Assembly (NCBI RefSeq): GCF_016802725.1
Contig: NC_052668.1
Location: 25,166,501 to 25,230,500, forward strand
Direction of reading: 5' to 3'
Source of the DNA: Solenopsis invicta
Lineage: Eukaryota; Arthropoda; Insecta; Hymenoptera; Formicidae
Length of the DNA stretch: 64,000 nucleotides
In this document: positions 34,981-48,295 of the stretch, one piece after another
Numbering within the stretch: position 1 is the first letter of the stretch
How the letters are laid out: each line of letters begins with the position of its first letter
Made by a program: the position numbers and the translations under genes
The notes under the pieces: generated by a model
What the model was told of the DNA's origin: nothing
The model's database searches: none
Seen by the model: the letters and a program-made list of their open reading frames with translations, nothing else

Positions 34981-35624
34981 TTATTCTTATCACTGCGTTG
35001 ATTTCAACTTCTAGTTTCTAAACTAATTTGCCTGAAAGATTGACCGTTATTGACTCAATTACAAATCGAATAAAGCGAACGGAACTAAAGTTTATTTATG
35101 TTACATCGTTTAGACGAATTTCCATTCTAACGCTCGTATTATTATACCGGGTTGTTTTTCTCTCTCACAGATTTACTCCTTTTCTCGTCGCCCACTTTAT
35201 TAAATATTTCAAAAGAAAAACTGCACAGAGAAAACATTACTATCAAATTAAAACTAATATACTCTATTTAACACTCATTGTTTTACATGTAAATAAGAAA
35301 TTATATGCTTATCTGATAATTTTGATTACATAATTTGATCTTCTTTAAAGAATTTGAATAAACTTAAATTTTAGCAAAATATATTTTTATTTCACGTGTA
35401 TGAATAGTTATTTAAAGAACGCAATATGATTGTTTTGTTAATAATAATAGTATTAAAAAAATAATAGTATTAAAAAATTTTAATTCTTGAAGATATTGTT
35501 ATTTTCTATCTGATATCTTTTCCTCTCAACTCATGAACTTTATTGTTGAATAATGAGAATATATTCTTTTACGTTGTAATCTCATTTCAATATTTAACAT
35601 TTTAAAAGTAAAGATGTTCTCAAA
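34981..35624. other. AT-rich intergenic sequence
   Basis: No gene recognised. The 101-codon frame 35028-35333 is a low-complexity AT-rich reading with no family resemblance. Confidence 0.4.
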
Positions 35625-35968
35625 ACAAGAACATTCTTTTTATCTGTGTAACTTTGCTCTATCTCTGCTTTATTATTTTAACATTCCTGAAAGTTTTTGC
35701 ATTAAGAAGAGAAATTGTTAACTTGACTAAATTTTTTGATTCTTCAAGTATTTATGTATTTAAATTAAATTAAATTTATTCAGTTTAAAACATTTTTATA
35801 TTTAACTTAAATACATAAATAATTAAATTGTAAAAATTTAATTAAAAATTGAAAAATTTAGTCAATTAAGTTAATAATTTTTTTCTCAATGCAGAAGCTG
35901 TTAGGAGTTTTAAGATAATAAAGCGGAGATAGAGTTACACCGATAAAAGAAATATTCTTGTTTTAAAA
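35625..35968. mobile_element. Inverted-repeat element (family G) split by a nested family B element
   Basis: The outer arms 35625-35703 and 35892-35968 are inverted copies: left AACTTTGCTCTATCTCTGCTTTATTATTTT, and the right arm read backwards carries AACTCTATCTCCGCTTTATTATCTT. Between them, 35703-35893 is a family B element (AGAAATTGTTAACTTGACTA ... TTTTTTTCTCAATGC), which appears to have inserted at the centre of the outer palindrome. Confidence 0.65.
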
Positions 35969-36740
35969 AAATTTAGATAATAATTTAGTCAAATTAACAA
36001 TTTTTTTCTTAGCGTGCAATAATATTACATAAATTTTATGAAATTTTGATATCAATTAGTGTCAACAGTAATCTTGTTCGTAAAAATTAAATTCGATTAA
36101 TATCAGCCTCAATTCCTCCTGAATTTTCCGTTACATTATCAAATTGAACTCACAACGTATAAGATATGCCATTAAAAGTTCCATTGTCGTGCATAAAAGT
36201 GCTTCCCTTTCCGTGACATAATAAGTTCACCTCTTCCTCCTCTTATTCCTCTTTTCTTTCCTCAACGCGATGGTTAAATAATTTATTTCCGAATGTGTCA
36301 CCAGTTACAAGTCGAGCGATTGAAAAAGTGTTCACTTCTACGCGGGGAAGAAATGGGGACAGGTAACGAAGTTCTTCGCCCCGTGACTTTTCAAAGGCTT
36401 CTCCGTCTTTCTCGCGACGAAGCCTTTGAACTTCTCCGAGCGCCTTTCGCGACACAGTCGAGATTCTTTCCCTTACGCGAAAAGACCATAAAGCAATTAA
36501 GTGGTATTTGTTTGCCTAGTTCCGCCGAGATTACTTCAGCTTCGCGAGCAATGACTCGAGCTAATCAAATTACTTTTTATGAAAACGCCACGACCACTGA
36601 AAAGAAAGTTTCTTTTCCCAGCTCAATTTTTGCGCTTTTCCGTACACAAATTATAGTGATGAGTTTCGAAAGTTATTCCAGTGCTTCGTTCTGAGAAATT
36701 ACTGTCGTATTTTTAGTTCAAAATTTTGAAATTTAAAGTT
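35969..36740. other. Intergenic sequence
   Basis: A 133-codon plus-strand frame at 36293-36694 overlaps a 70-codon minus-strand frame. Neither shows a known motif or splice context. No gene called. Confidence 0.35.
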
Positions 36741-36842
36741 TACTCTCTAAATCTCGTAGAGTGACAAATCACTCGAAAAATTGCACAGGCTCGATTTTCA
36801 CTTTGTTAGAGTGACGTTTCACTTTATGAGATTTAGAGAGCA
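36741..36842. mobile_element. Short inverted-repeat element
   Basis: CTCTCTAAATCTCGTAGAGTGA at the left faces the inverted relative TCACTTTATGAGATTTAGAGAG at the right, with GAGTGA-type motifs between. About 100 bp in all; a small hairpin-forming repeat. Confidence 0.6.
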
Positions 36843-38883
36843 GCTTTCACTTCTATTACGGGAGTGTTCTAGTTTGACGGTTTAAAAAAAAAAAACAATT
36901 TTTTTCAATCAGTTTTTCAATCTTTATACTATTAAGAATAAGCCTGTAAAATGATTTAATGAAATTCGAACGATTTATCGTTGTTTTCACGTTTTGAAGA
37001 ACGCGTGTGGGCCAAACAATGTTTTTGTAAAATTTTAAATGCTTTTTTTTCTCAAAATGATATTTTTCAACTTTGCCCCCGGCTTTTCTTAGAAACTATT
37101 GAAGCGATTGATTTCTATCTTACAAAATATTCATAATACTTGTGATTATGGTTGGAAGTTTCAACCATACTTGGAACTAGGATTGTTTTAAATATTTTGA
37201 ATAGTTTTTTTTATAGCTTGTAAAAATTTAAAAAATTTTGCATTTCATTTATTTTTAGTTGATTGTCATTTTGTTCAACATTATAATAAATAAAAAATAT
37301 ATTGTTGTTTCAACGACAATCACATTTGTGTAAGATAAATCTTGAATTGCTGGTTTAAGATCAGCACGAAGGATGCAACCTCAGTGACGGCATAAACAAT
37401 ATTTTCAAAATTACGCTGTGTTTATTAATAATATTTCTATTTTATATTTATTTTAATCATTATTAATTTTATATTAATAATGATTAAAAATAAAATTTCT
37501 ATAAAGTTAAAAAGAAGTAATGAACTTGTATCTAAAACCTTAATACTCTATTTCAGTTTAGAGCAAAAAGTTCGTAAAAATAGTCTTTAAAATGCACTGA
37601 GAAAAATGTTCGAAATATCAACAAATAGCGTACATTGACTTGAAATTTATTGATGCAATGAACTTTTAATTAACATTGTTAATATTACATAGAATATTTT
37701 TCATTAGCCAATAATTGGATTTATTAATATAACAAATCACTGTTTATTAATATACTGTATTTGAATATATCGTAATTTAATGTAACATTTAAATAAACCA
37801 ACGAAAAAGTTTCTTCTTCTAACAAACATGTTCACAGAATCAATAAACTCATTCATCTCATATGTACTGGATATAAAACTTTATAGAAGTTAATTAAATA
37901 CATTCAACGTATTAACATATTATTTCATTGGTTAATAAAATGTGTACATTAGCTTAATAATTGAATTTGTTGTACGTATTTAACAAAAAATGTTTTAATA
38001 ACAAAATTCGTTAATACGACGAATAAAAAGTATAACTAAAAATACGTACAATATACATTATTACAATATTTATTATTACAATGAATTCTATTATAGTAAT
38101 AGTTTAATAACTCAAATTATTCTTAAAACCTAAATCATGATAATAAAATTTATCGTTGGATCAGTTTTATTGAATTTTTCATTAGTACAGTGAATACTTT
38201 TATTACATTTATATACCGTTTTGATTGAGCTCTTCAAACAACAATAAAATACTCCCTTACACGTGAAATTGAAATATTTCGCACATTGCCGCGATGAAAG
38301 GAAAAAGCAACGTTTTAACAAACAGCGATAGCCGTTTCTCCATTTGAAAACTACTGTTGGTACTAATCGCGCAATATTATTATCGTCGTTTACGCTTATC
38401 ACAAAATCGTGGAGCGTATCAAGTCGATGCTCCACCGGCGTGCTCCTTTTTTTTTTTTTTAAATCCACCCCTTTCTGTTACGTATGAGCCCGTGACGACA
38501 GTCGCGGGGAAAATTGTCCGACTGACGACATTTTCCCCTCTCGCCCTCGCGCAAGATAGACGACCCTTTTCACATATTTTCATATGTATATATGCCGCCC
38601 TGCGCGCCGGAACAAAGCAAAATGAAAAGATAGTTCGCATGCTTTGACTTCCGTTTACGTATGCATACTTTCGCGCGCGCACACGCGTGCGTCGTTACGT
38701 TATTCGCTTTTCTACAGCCAACGACACAATAAGTATCGACTGAGAGACGCACACGAGCGGACCATCGCACCTGCCTCCCTTTTCTACTCTGAGAACTGCG
38801 GAAAGACGACGGGAATCCTTACTGAAATCTACTAATAAATTCTTTGAATGTACACCCCGTCACGCGGCTGTTCGATCGATTTA
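36843..38883. other. AT-rich intergenic sequence with a palindrome
   Basis: At 37447-37496 the arms TTTTAATCATTATTAAT and ATTAATAATGATTAAAA flank a five-base loop. A half-site of a family B-like end (CACTGAGAAAAATG) is at about 37596. The block from 38450 is CpG-richer. No gene recognised. Confidence 0.4.
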
Positions 38884-38901
38884 TCGTCGACGTGTTTCCT
38901 T

Positions 38902-38990
38902 ACGCACGCACACGCACGCACACGCACGCACACGCACGCACACGCACGCATACGCACGCACGCACGCGCATACACACACACACACATTCA
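38902..38990. repeat. CACGCACG / CA tandem repeat
   Basis: Repeated CACGCACGCA units (10 bp) pass into CA dinucleotides. Confidence 0.9.
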
Positions 38991-39250
38991 CACGTAAAAT
39001 TTCGCTGCTGCATGCGCGCGTAAAATTTATTTGGCATTTTTGTGGTAAAATTTATTTAACGGGCCCCGCGTCAATTAATAATGGCCGGGAAAATGTGCGG
39101 ATTAATTACGACTGATGCCTAAGTCGTGGTAGGCACGGTCGTTATCGGTCGCGACAGAGAGCGGGGAAACGCGCGAACGAATGAAAGGGCTTTGCCGCGG
39201 CGCGGAAACGCGGAAAAGCGGCGAAAGCTCGGACATTTGACGCGGCGGGC

Positions 39251-39304
39251 GTCCCTCCCTCCCTCCCTCCCTCATCCACCCGGCGCGACGCGACGCGACG
39301 CGGC
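39251..39304. repeat. (CCCT)n and (GACGC)n simple repeats
   Basis: Five to six CCCT units (39251-39273), then about four GACGC units (39283-39304), in a GC-rich block. Confidence 0.85.
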
Positions 39305-39732
39305 GTTATGGAATTTTTGCGGAACGGCTTTTTTTAATTGATGCAATTCAAACCAGCCGCCGGTGCCGCCTGGCGCGCTCATAAAACTTTCCGTCGCCTT
39401 CCGCGCGCGTCGCGCGCGCGAATTCGAAGCGCTCTGCCTCCGCGTGCCTCCTCCCGGACCATCGCCGATCCTTCGCCCTCATCACGGAAAAACACTCGGC
39501 GAGGGCACTCCTGGGACACATCTAACTTCCTAGGAACTGTTCCGCGAAATTATGCCGGTCCTTAGGCGAGTAACCCTAAGCGCGCTCGTAATCTCGCTCG
39601 CGGGAAATCTCACGCGGAAGCGAGACGGGGCGATGCGATGCTCCGATTGCCGTGAGAATTGATCCGATCGATTCTCACTCGTTACCCCATTTACTATTTT
39701 TCATTGTTTCTTTATTTCATTTGCTTCCCTTG

Positions 39733-39938
39733 CACAACAGGGTAGCAAAAAACATTGCGAAATATTATTGCAATGTTCAGCAGTATTACAGCAACGATAA
39801 AATGTCCGCTTCAGAAATATTGTTGCGTAATGTTGCAGCAGCGTATACAACATTGTATTAACGTTGATATTTTAGCATTGTTGTAATGTTACTGAAACGT
39901 TGCAGCCATATTTCGCGATGCTTTTTCTACGCTGTGCT
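39733..39938. mobile_element. MITE-like element (family D), uninterrupted copy
   Basis: About 206 bp with inverted ends of roughly 60 bp: left GTAGCAAAAAACATTGCGAA, reversed right GTAGAAAAAGCATCGCGAAA. This is the intact counterpart of the interrupted copy at 1383-2090 and makes that insertion visible. The peptide-like similarity between frames at the two places (NIAKYYCN/NIAKDCCN) comes from this repeat, not from a gene. Confidence 0.75.
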
Positions 39939-40432
39939 GTATGGGTTCATCTGTTCATTTTTTATTTATTGTAAAAAAACGTCGATCCGCATCTGCATCC
40001 TATTCACGAATTGTACGAAATGTATGTATTTTTAACGGAAACAAGAAGCCTGTCACGATGAGAGAGGCAGCGATCGAAATAAATTCGCGTACTCGCGTCG
40101 CTCGATTGCAAAAACGCGATAGCGCGGGTTTTCCGGTATTAGCGAAAAGCGGTGCCCCACAACCGGAGCTCCCGCTTCATCCCTTCCCCCTTCGTTCGCT
40201 CTTGGCATAATGAAAAGCTTAGCAGTTGGTTTAACTTGGCTGAGGATTAAGTTTACCTCGTTTCAAGGGTGCCAGAGCAGCGTGGAATTTCTACCTCTTA
40301 TTTTTCCACCTCCTCGCCCCGGCGCTGGAAAAGAGCGCGGTAGGTATTTCTTAATTAGCAGCAAGTATCTCGTCCGACGGAAGTTGCCTTATTAATTAAT
40401 ATTACAGAAGAGAGACACGATAAGGGAGAGGG

Positions 40433-40439
<7 letters not shown>

Positions 40440-40486
<47 letters not shown>
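40440..40486. repeat. (GA)n microsatellite
   Basis: About 22 AG units, within a purine-rich stretch. Confidence 0.95.
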
Positions 40487-40491
<5 letters not shown>

Positions 40492-40984
40492 AGAGAAAAG
40501 AGAGAAAGAGTGACGGATGCGAGGGTAAGAATTACTTTCTGTGAAACGTGCGACTTTTGCTTATACGCGATTACGCGGTCAAGATAACCACCGGATTATT
40601 CTCGCTAAAGTAAAAAAAAGTTGCGCTGTACAACTGTGGAGTGTGGTATAATCGCGGAGTGCGATGAATAATCATGGAATTCTGTGCGACACACGGGCCG
40701 AGATTAAATCTTATATTATGTAAATTTGTAACCGAGACTTAAATATAAGTCGAAATGTCGCGTGTTCTGGTGGGATACGGAGAGATATGCTAATCCCGTT
40801 TAAACTTAAACCTGAGAAATGCTGAGAAAATTACGTAGTAAAGGTGATAACCTAAATAAAATAGTTTCGTCATTATTAACTATAATAGTAGATATTATCA
40901 GATAAATTCACACATCTGCGGAGAAAATGTATCAATTTTACGCATTTATTTTATGCGTACTTTTATTTGATATTATACCAAAAG

Positions 40985-41804
40985 AATTTGGTGAAATACA
41001 GATCGGAAAATAATTATGTTGAATCATTAAAAATTATGTTAAATGTTTCCTGGTTGCTAAAATATCAAAATTTTTTGTAGGAATATTACGGGAAAACTAC
41101 TAAATGCGTACCACTAAAATATTTTTCATTAATTTATTATATTTTGTATTGTACTGCATTGCATACAAGTCAAAGTTCTTAATTTGTAATTTGATGTTTC
41201 AGACGTCTATTACATATTAAATCTGCCAGTAATAACAAATTAATTTGTTATAAGTTTTTCTAATTTTTTTTTAATGAAAAAAGTACAATTTCTTAAATCC
41301 ATACATATATTTTTTGATGCAAACACTTGTATATTTTGTTTAAGTAAAAATATTTATTTTTAAGTAATTATATTACATTAAATATATTATTTTATATTAT
41401 TACATTTTTTGTAGTTCTAAATAATGATTTTATACATAAGTTAATCATATTAAACTCAATTAAATTGTATTCTTAGATTAAAAATCTGATTATCTTGAAT
41501 ATAAAAATAATTTAATAGTAAATATTTTCTATAACTGCACAACAAGATAAAACTTGCTCATTTTTTTATTTATACTACTTATTTTTTATTTACTTTTTAT
41601 TTTTATCACTAAATGTTGTTTAATGAAGTAAAAATATAAAATATTGAAGAGATACGTTTTAAAAAACCGGTATGCATTTAGCAGCTATCATGTTTGAGCG
41701 TTCTACATAATTATTTTAATATAGTCTAACACAAAACTATTTTTTGATCTGTATTTAGTTAAATTTTTAAATACTGCAATAAAATTGTTTTTTCCGCATA
41801 CTAT
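40985..41804. mobile_element. MITE-like element (family A), copy 4, enlarged by an insertion
   Basis: The left part (TACAGATCGGAAAATAATTA, TTGAATCATTAAAAATTATG) and right part (TTTGAGCGTTCTACATAATT, TTTTTGATCTGTAT, AAAATTGTTTTTTCCGCATA) match the other family A copies. About 570 bp of extra AT-rich DNA (about 41095-41670) separates them. The extreme left end is truncated or diverged. Confidence 0.6.
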
Positions 41805-44800
41805 TGCGCAACTCTTAAATTTTTACATGACTTGGTTATTATACGAAGCAGATCTCGTTTTTATCATTTACACATCATCCTTTGAGTCAATCAGAACTCG
41901 CCAAGCCACTTTTGCCGCATTGTTTCGGCTACTTGTGACGGTCGCTTAATACGGCCGTTAACGAGCTCGCAAAGATAAATTCGCGTCTCAAGAAGTATCA
42001 TTAACGAAAGGGTCGAATATGCCCTATGGTATCGCTAGGGCCGTCCGCGCCGAAGGAGCAGTAAAACTCGACGGAGAAAAGGGCGGGCCGGCGTTGAAGA
42101 GAACAACTAAATAATACGGCCTCTCGGAGCGGATATTCGGGAAGTTAACGTCGCGAAAAACGAGAGGACGTGGAAAAAGTGTGAAAAGGAAAAGAAAGAG
42201 CAGCCGGTGTCACGCGCGAGACGTTTTAATAAACCGAGTTGGCCAATCAAAGTGGGAGTTAAGGAGCTTTCTTGTTTTTTAACGGCCGTTTTTACGCCCG
42301 CTTAAATCACGCGCCGCCGTTGCCGCGAGTTCGGCTCGCGAAATGATAGGACGGGCGCGAGAGATGTCTTGCGAGAAAGTAAGAAGGAACTCGGAATTCA
42401 GGAAGGCGCGGAGAGATTTTTTACGAGTGAATGGCGATGAGAGGGAAGGGCGACGGTTGTGAGTGCACGAACGAGCATTCGTGCTTAGACTCTGTTCCGG
42501 GATGAATTGTCGATTGTGCCTGAGGACTACGTAGTGATGCAATAGATAATAATTAATTTTTTTACAATCGCGTGGAGAAGAATGTATAAAAAAAAGAATA
42601 AAAATTTTACATGTTACTATAAAATAATGCAGCACGAGTTAAATTGTTAGATACAGAAAAATATCACTCTCGTGCTAGGAAAAGCAACTACTTATAATTT
42701 CTAGTTTTCTTCTTTTAACTCTTTGAAGTACGTTGTTACATGTATATGTGACACCTTTCAAAAGTAAAAAGAAAAGTAACGCATGTTTTGGGCATGAGCC
42801 AACCTCTAGTGGTTACGATTATTCTTACACGCAATTATTATATCGTTAGTAGAATATCGATACTTTGGTACTTGACGTACCGATTCGTGAATCGGAACGA
42901 GCTACTTTGTGGGGCTGCATCGACGGCGGACAGGTGGTTATTTTAACGCTCGATAAGGGCAGACGGATGCGCACATAGGGATGCAGTTATTGGCACTTTA
43001 AGCGTAGACTTTTCATTCACGGCCTCTATAGACTCGCGCGCGGCGCACCGCAAACTATACATTTTTCATTCAGTCAGTTAGATGAATGATCTCACGTTGC
43101 GAGAGTGTACAGAAGTCCGGTGCCGGAGCGTATCTGCGTTTTGTTATACTCGGAAACGTAGCCAACAATACGCGTTATCGATCGCGAAATTACTGCGCAA
43201 TATCGCAGATTACAGACGGATGCTGTTTCTATTACGAAAAAAATAGAACAAGACACGGGAAATCCCTCAATCTCTACACCTTTTCTCACAAACGTGTAAT
43301 CTTATCATTTAATTCTTTTTTGCCAATCGATCTGTAATATTTTCTATCTAACGCTAATAACGATTCTTGTAGACAACTGAGTTTTTCCGAATATCATTTA
43401 TCTCTTAAGAATTTGTTTCTATGTTTAATAACGTATTAATTAACAATTTGTACATAAATATTAGATGATACTTTTTATAAAAAGTGCAACTGTTTTATAA
43501 TAAAATAATTATTGGATTGCAATACTAATACATTTCAGATTATTGTATACATGCAGTTTATTATATCAGATTATATATCATATTTATTAATAAATATGGA
43601 TGAATGTGCTATGAAAAATTAGAATAAAATCAAAATATTTTATAAAAATAAACAATTATCATTTTTATGTATTTTTATTAAACATAACAATTTAAATTTG
43701 TCTAAAAAGTTTCTTATTTTTTATTTATTACATGCCAAAAATATTTTATTATCTAGCATCAATTTATATAATATTTAATGCTGGAAGAATATAAATACGA
43801 ATATAATATCTAATAAATATATTTATGGAAAGAAAGATAGAAGAAAAAATGAAATAGGACATTTAATTATTAATAGTTTTTTCTATCCTTTATGTAATTG
43901 TTTATTTTTATTTTATAGAGAATGATAAAAATCTTGCTTGATTTTTTCATCATGCGATTTAAACGCTATGAAATAATATTGAATAAAAATTAAATAAAAA
44001 TTGAATTGAGTAAAAGTTTAAATAAAAAGATAAATACTTGAAATAACTTTTATTTTAAATCTTGGTTTTTTGTTTATTTTTTTCTGTAAACAATGGATTC
44101 AATAATTTAATTATTTATGGCGTATATATTTGATATTAATTTTGATATATATCTTTGTGGTATTTTAGTCTTTCTTGTTTTTTGGAAAATTTGTTTATTT
44201 GTAGAATGTTCGATAAAATGTGCATAGAAAATTACACACATTATATATACGCTTTAGAATTCAATATTTTTTCATCCTAGCTCATCCATTTCAAGGCAAT
44301 GGCTCTATGACATGTTACGTCCACCCGTAATATTCATAGATTCATTCCTTCAATTTAAAACAAAAAGTTATTTTGAAACTCACCGAACGATGCGCAACAA
44401 CGGAGTTGTAGATTATGTCATAGTTAATTGATCTGCAAAATACAAGTGCAAAGTTCAAATTATAATTACTGCTCACAATAACTAAATTTCAAAAAAATAG
44501 TTATTATAATACATAAAAGTCTTTATTTGCATATGAAGTAACTATTTAATAAAAGTAATTACATGATTTCCGAAAAATTTCTTTCTCAAATAAAATTCTA
44601 CGAAATTTCATAAAAAAATTTTTCTATAAATTATAGAATAAATGAAATTTATTCTATTTTGCGGAAAACAATTTATATATATATATATAAAAATGATAAG
44701 TCACCCTTTGGTTGCTCCGTCGTCACCCGATGCCTTTCGCGCCGCCTCCTCTTCCTCTCTAGTACCTTCGTTGTCATTCTTTTGCGGCACTCACACATAA

Positions 44801-45517
44801 CACTTACTCTGCGCACATTCACAGATTGTTAACGTATGAACAGCGAATTTTCTCGATTGTCAGTATTAAAATATATGCCGGCTAATGACTACTGCGTTGA
44901 CTAATTAAACGCTTCGAGAAGTCGATTCATTTTGTATCCCCGACACGGCGTTAACAACTGAAAAATGGTTTCGAGAATGGCTTCCTTAATTTAATTGATA
45001 CTGCGAAATACGACGCGATGAATAAAATTGAATTAATTAATTAAAACATGATGATCTGTCCGAGAATGTAACTGCAATTCTATCCTTTTAATTTTATAAA
45101 CTCTTTTGTTCAATACGTAAAAATACATTTTATTATTTACTTTATTAGTTTATTTTATAGTTAACTTCTTTCTTACGGGATTCCGTCTGAATTCTATTAT
45201 TGTCTAAAATGCCAGTTTTGGAACTCAATTTTTCGGACGCTTTATCCGAATTATGTTTCAAAAACATTAATTATTACAAAATACAAAGTATTATTATAAA
45301 AACTGCTATACCATTTGATAAAAGACACTTTCTAATTTATTTAGCTTTTGTAAGAAATATTATTCAAGAACTGAATAGAGTACTATTGACGACTCTCCTC
45401 TGCTAAGTTTCCAATAAGTAGCCATCACGATACACACGAGGTGCTAATCGAGAGAGTTAATCATTTATGCATTTGGTTCGGCAATCGTCAAATATTTCTA
45501 AAGAATAATTCGTTCAC
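41805..45517. other. Intergenic or intronic sequence
   Basis: CpG-containing from about 41880 to 43330, then very AT-rich to about 45470, with a short (TA)n at about 44672-44688. No exon with good splice context and recognised product was found. Confidence 0.35.
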
Positions 45518-46600
45518 TTGCTCTTGCCGCCGCTCAAAGAGCAATGCGTCGTCACGCGGCGCGCCTATACGTATACCCCAAATCTTGCTGCGCGCGCGGT
45601 AACCTTGCGTCTCGTACAATCACTACGTCGCTCATTGAGCCATCGTTTTCGTCGCGCTGTTTTTGTTTACGCAAGGTCACCGCGCTGTCGTTCACGCGGC
45701 CGAGCCCGAGCGAGCGACGTAGCGCGCAGGTGTTACTGTCCTTTTAAACGCGATCGAGGCAAGAGCTATTGTATATGCAGGACTGCTAGGAGCGATCGCG
45801 AAGTGTTTGATTACCTGGCGAATTCTCTCGACTGATATCGAGCCGAGTTGATGCCGAAGCGTATATACATTTTCCGCGATTTACTTACCTGACTCGCAAT
45901 TCAAAGCGGGATAGTCACGTGTTCTTTTCTTGCGTATTTTCTATGAAAAAGAGATAATTCGATAGATAGATGTAGCTCTTACTCCCGCGATAGATAATTT
46001 TTTAATTATTATATACGTGGAATCGGAAGCGCTTCAGATTTTTCGTTGACTGTCGATGATTCCGGTTCGGAATAAGAGCGCGTAATAATTGAATGATTCG
46101 TTTAGTAAGAAGCCGTAATATATCAAGCGTTTATTAATAGTAACGTATGCATATATTTCGAAAGAGATTTATTCAAAATTCATTGTGAATGCAATAGTGA
46201 ATCTAGGTTGTACATTTCTCCGGACGGTTCATCGCGTTTTAATTGCCCATTAACTCGATTTTATTGATTGCGTGCTCACGGTGCTAAAGTTACCGATGCT
46301 ATTCTCAAATTCTTCATCAACGAAGTGCCGCGGATCGAAACAGAAAGATCTACCATTGCGATCTATTTAATTGATAAATATAACAATTAATCTGATGTAC
46401 GTATTTCACAATCGCGTTTATTTGGCGCTTGCAGTCACTTTTTTTTAACGCGCGTTTCGTGAGTGATTTTTCTGTGTAAGTGAAGTTCACAAAAAGCAAT
46501 GATAGAGCAAGTGAGAAGGAAGAGAACGACGACGAGGCGGCCTAGGAGACAACGGACAACGGCAACGAGCAACCATAAAGTAAATAAATTTCTTTTTCTT
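45518..46600. other. CpG-rich patch, possible promoter or 5' exon region
   Basis: 45530-45830 is strikingly CpG-rich within AT-rich DNA. On the minus strand a perfect donor CAG|GTAAGT lies at 45889/45888. On the plus strand 46501-46579 opens a 27-codon Arg/Thr-rich frame that meets AAA|GTAAAT. These are compatible with a promoter and first exons, but no partner exons could be identified. Confidence 0.3.
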
Positions 46601-47336
46601 TTATTTAAATTATTAATATGAAAAATAGACTTCTAAGAATTTTGTAAAAATTTAAATTTAAAAATATCAAAATTATCTCACGTACACTGCAACTATTTTT
46701 TTAAATATCAATTATTAATTTTGAGCATGTTGTATTATAATTTGTATATACTTTTATATGTTATAATTCAACATTGTTACAAAGTAGCCGCTGTTGCGCT
46801 TCGTATCGGTGTTTTGAATAATCTTTTATTTTAAATTGAGACACTGGACTATGAAAATTAGATAGGTATAATAGATAAATATGTTAATTGTAGACAAAGG
46901 TTTAATATAAATGTATATCAAGTTGAAAATGTTGCGGATAAATGAACGTTTCATAGATCCATTGCTTTGATATGAATGGAGTAGAAAATAGATTTGGATC
47001 TATATTTAATCCTGAAGTATAGTCAGTCATATTCATCAATTTATTGCGCACGTATACGAGGATACAATCATACGCACACACAGAACTGACAAAAGAGCTC
47101 ATTATATCCGCATATCAATTATTGGAACATTTCGATATATATTATTATACGACAGAATCCTAATGCGAGATACATCAGTTGCTTTACATTTATCTCGCAA
47201 TAAATAGAACGGTAAACATATTTTCCGGACAGAAATGACAAATGATAGAATAATGTTCGCAAAAAAGTGCCTCTAAATATATATTTCATTATTTAACGTG
47301 TAAATATATTATTATCTGTTATAATTTTTGTTAATT
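46601..47336. other. AT-rich sequence, nothing recognised
   Basis: No open frame of interest, no repeat pair and no splice-framed exon were seen. Confidence 0.4.
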
Positions 47337-48295
47337 AACTTGAAGATAGAGAAGTTTTGAGAAATACGATTGTGAATAATATCACAGATACTACATTCAG
47401 CAAAAAATTTTAAAAAAAAACTAAAATATTAGTTTGATACATCTAGTTAAACATTTGGTTGATTCAGCAATTATTATAGTTGCATAAAAAGGGACAGATT
47501 ACTCATATCAACTATTGAAATTTTTTAATTAAAAATTAACTAAATTAATTCAATATTTTTAGTTGAATGTATCAGACTAAATATTTTAACTTTTCGACAA
47601 ATTTTTTTCAGTATAATAATATATATAAATATATTTAATATGAAGAATATAACCAACTAAATAAATTTATTAATTGTTTAAATATAGAAAAAGTAAGAAT
47701 AGAGAAAAGAAATAAAATAATAAAATACTATTTTTATAAATAATAAAATTTCTATTAAAAATTTCTTCATGGATCATTCTTGTATCTAACAGACGATAAG
47801 ATCGGAAGAAGATACTTATATCTGATAAATAAAAATAAATTGATATGTAAAAAATATAACAGGAAAATCTTTAAGGTGTAGATATTTCTCAAATATGTCA
47901 GGCTTAAATATTATTATATAAATTGAAGAGATAAATAATCCAGATTCTATTCCGATATGCTTATACCACAAGTATAAAAATAAAAATAGAGGAACTATCT
48001 CAATCACATGATATAATTAATTTATTTAGTGAAGAAAGTGCAAATGACAATTCTATGTATTCTTATGACAATCTTGTCCAAATTTTTCACAGTTTATTTA
48101 TTCATGTTTATTTGTTAATAATGTGAGTTGAGTTTGTATCTTTTTTATGCAACTATAATAATTGCTAAATCAACCAAATGTTTAACTGAATGTATCAAAC
48201 TAATATTTTAGTTTTTTTAAAAAATGTTTTGCTGAATGTAGTATCTATGATATTATTCACAATCGTATTTCTCAAAACTTCTCTGTCTTCAAGTT
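47337..48295. mobile_element. Long inverted-repeat (foldback) element, 155-bp arms
   Basis: The left arm 47337-47491 (AACTTGAAGATAGAGAAGTT ... TAGTTGCATAAAAA) and right arm 48141-48295 are inverted copies with only scattered differences. About 650 bp of AT-rich DNA lies between. The inner half of each arm is a family C end (TAGTTTGATACAT); a full family C element occupies 47397-47617. No transposase frame is present. Confidence 0.8.

Noticed and set aside
36293..36694. 133-codon open frame
   Set aside because: No recognisable domain and an overlapping antisense frame; not supported.
38902..38990. CACGCACG tandem array as a possible special element
   Set aside because: It grades into plain CA repeats and is best explained as a microsatellite.
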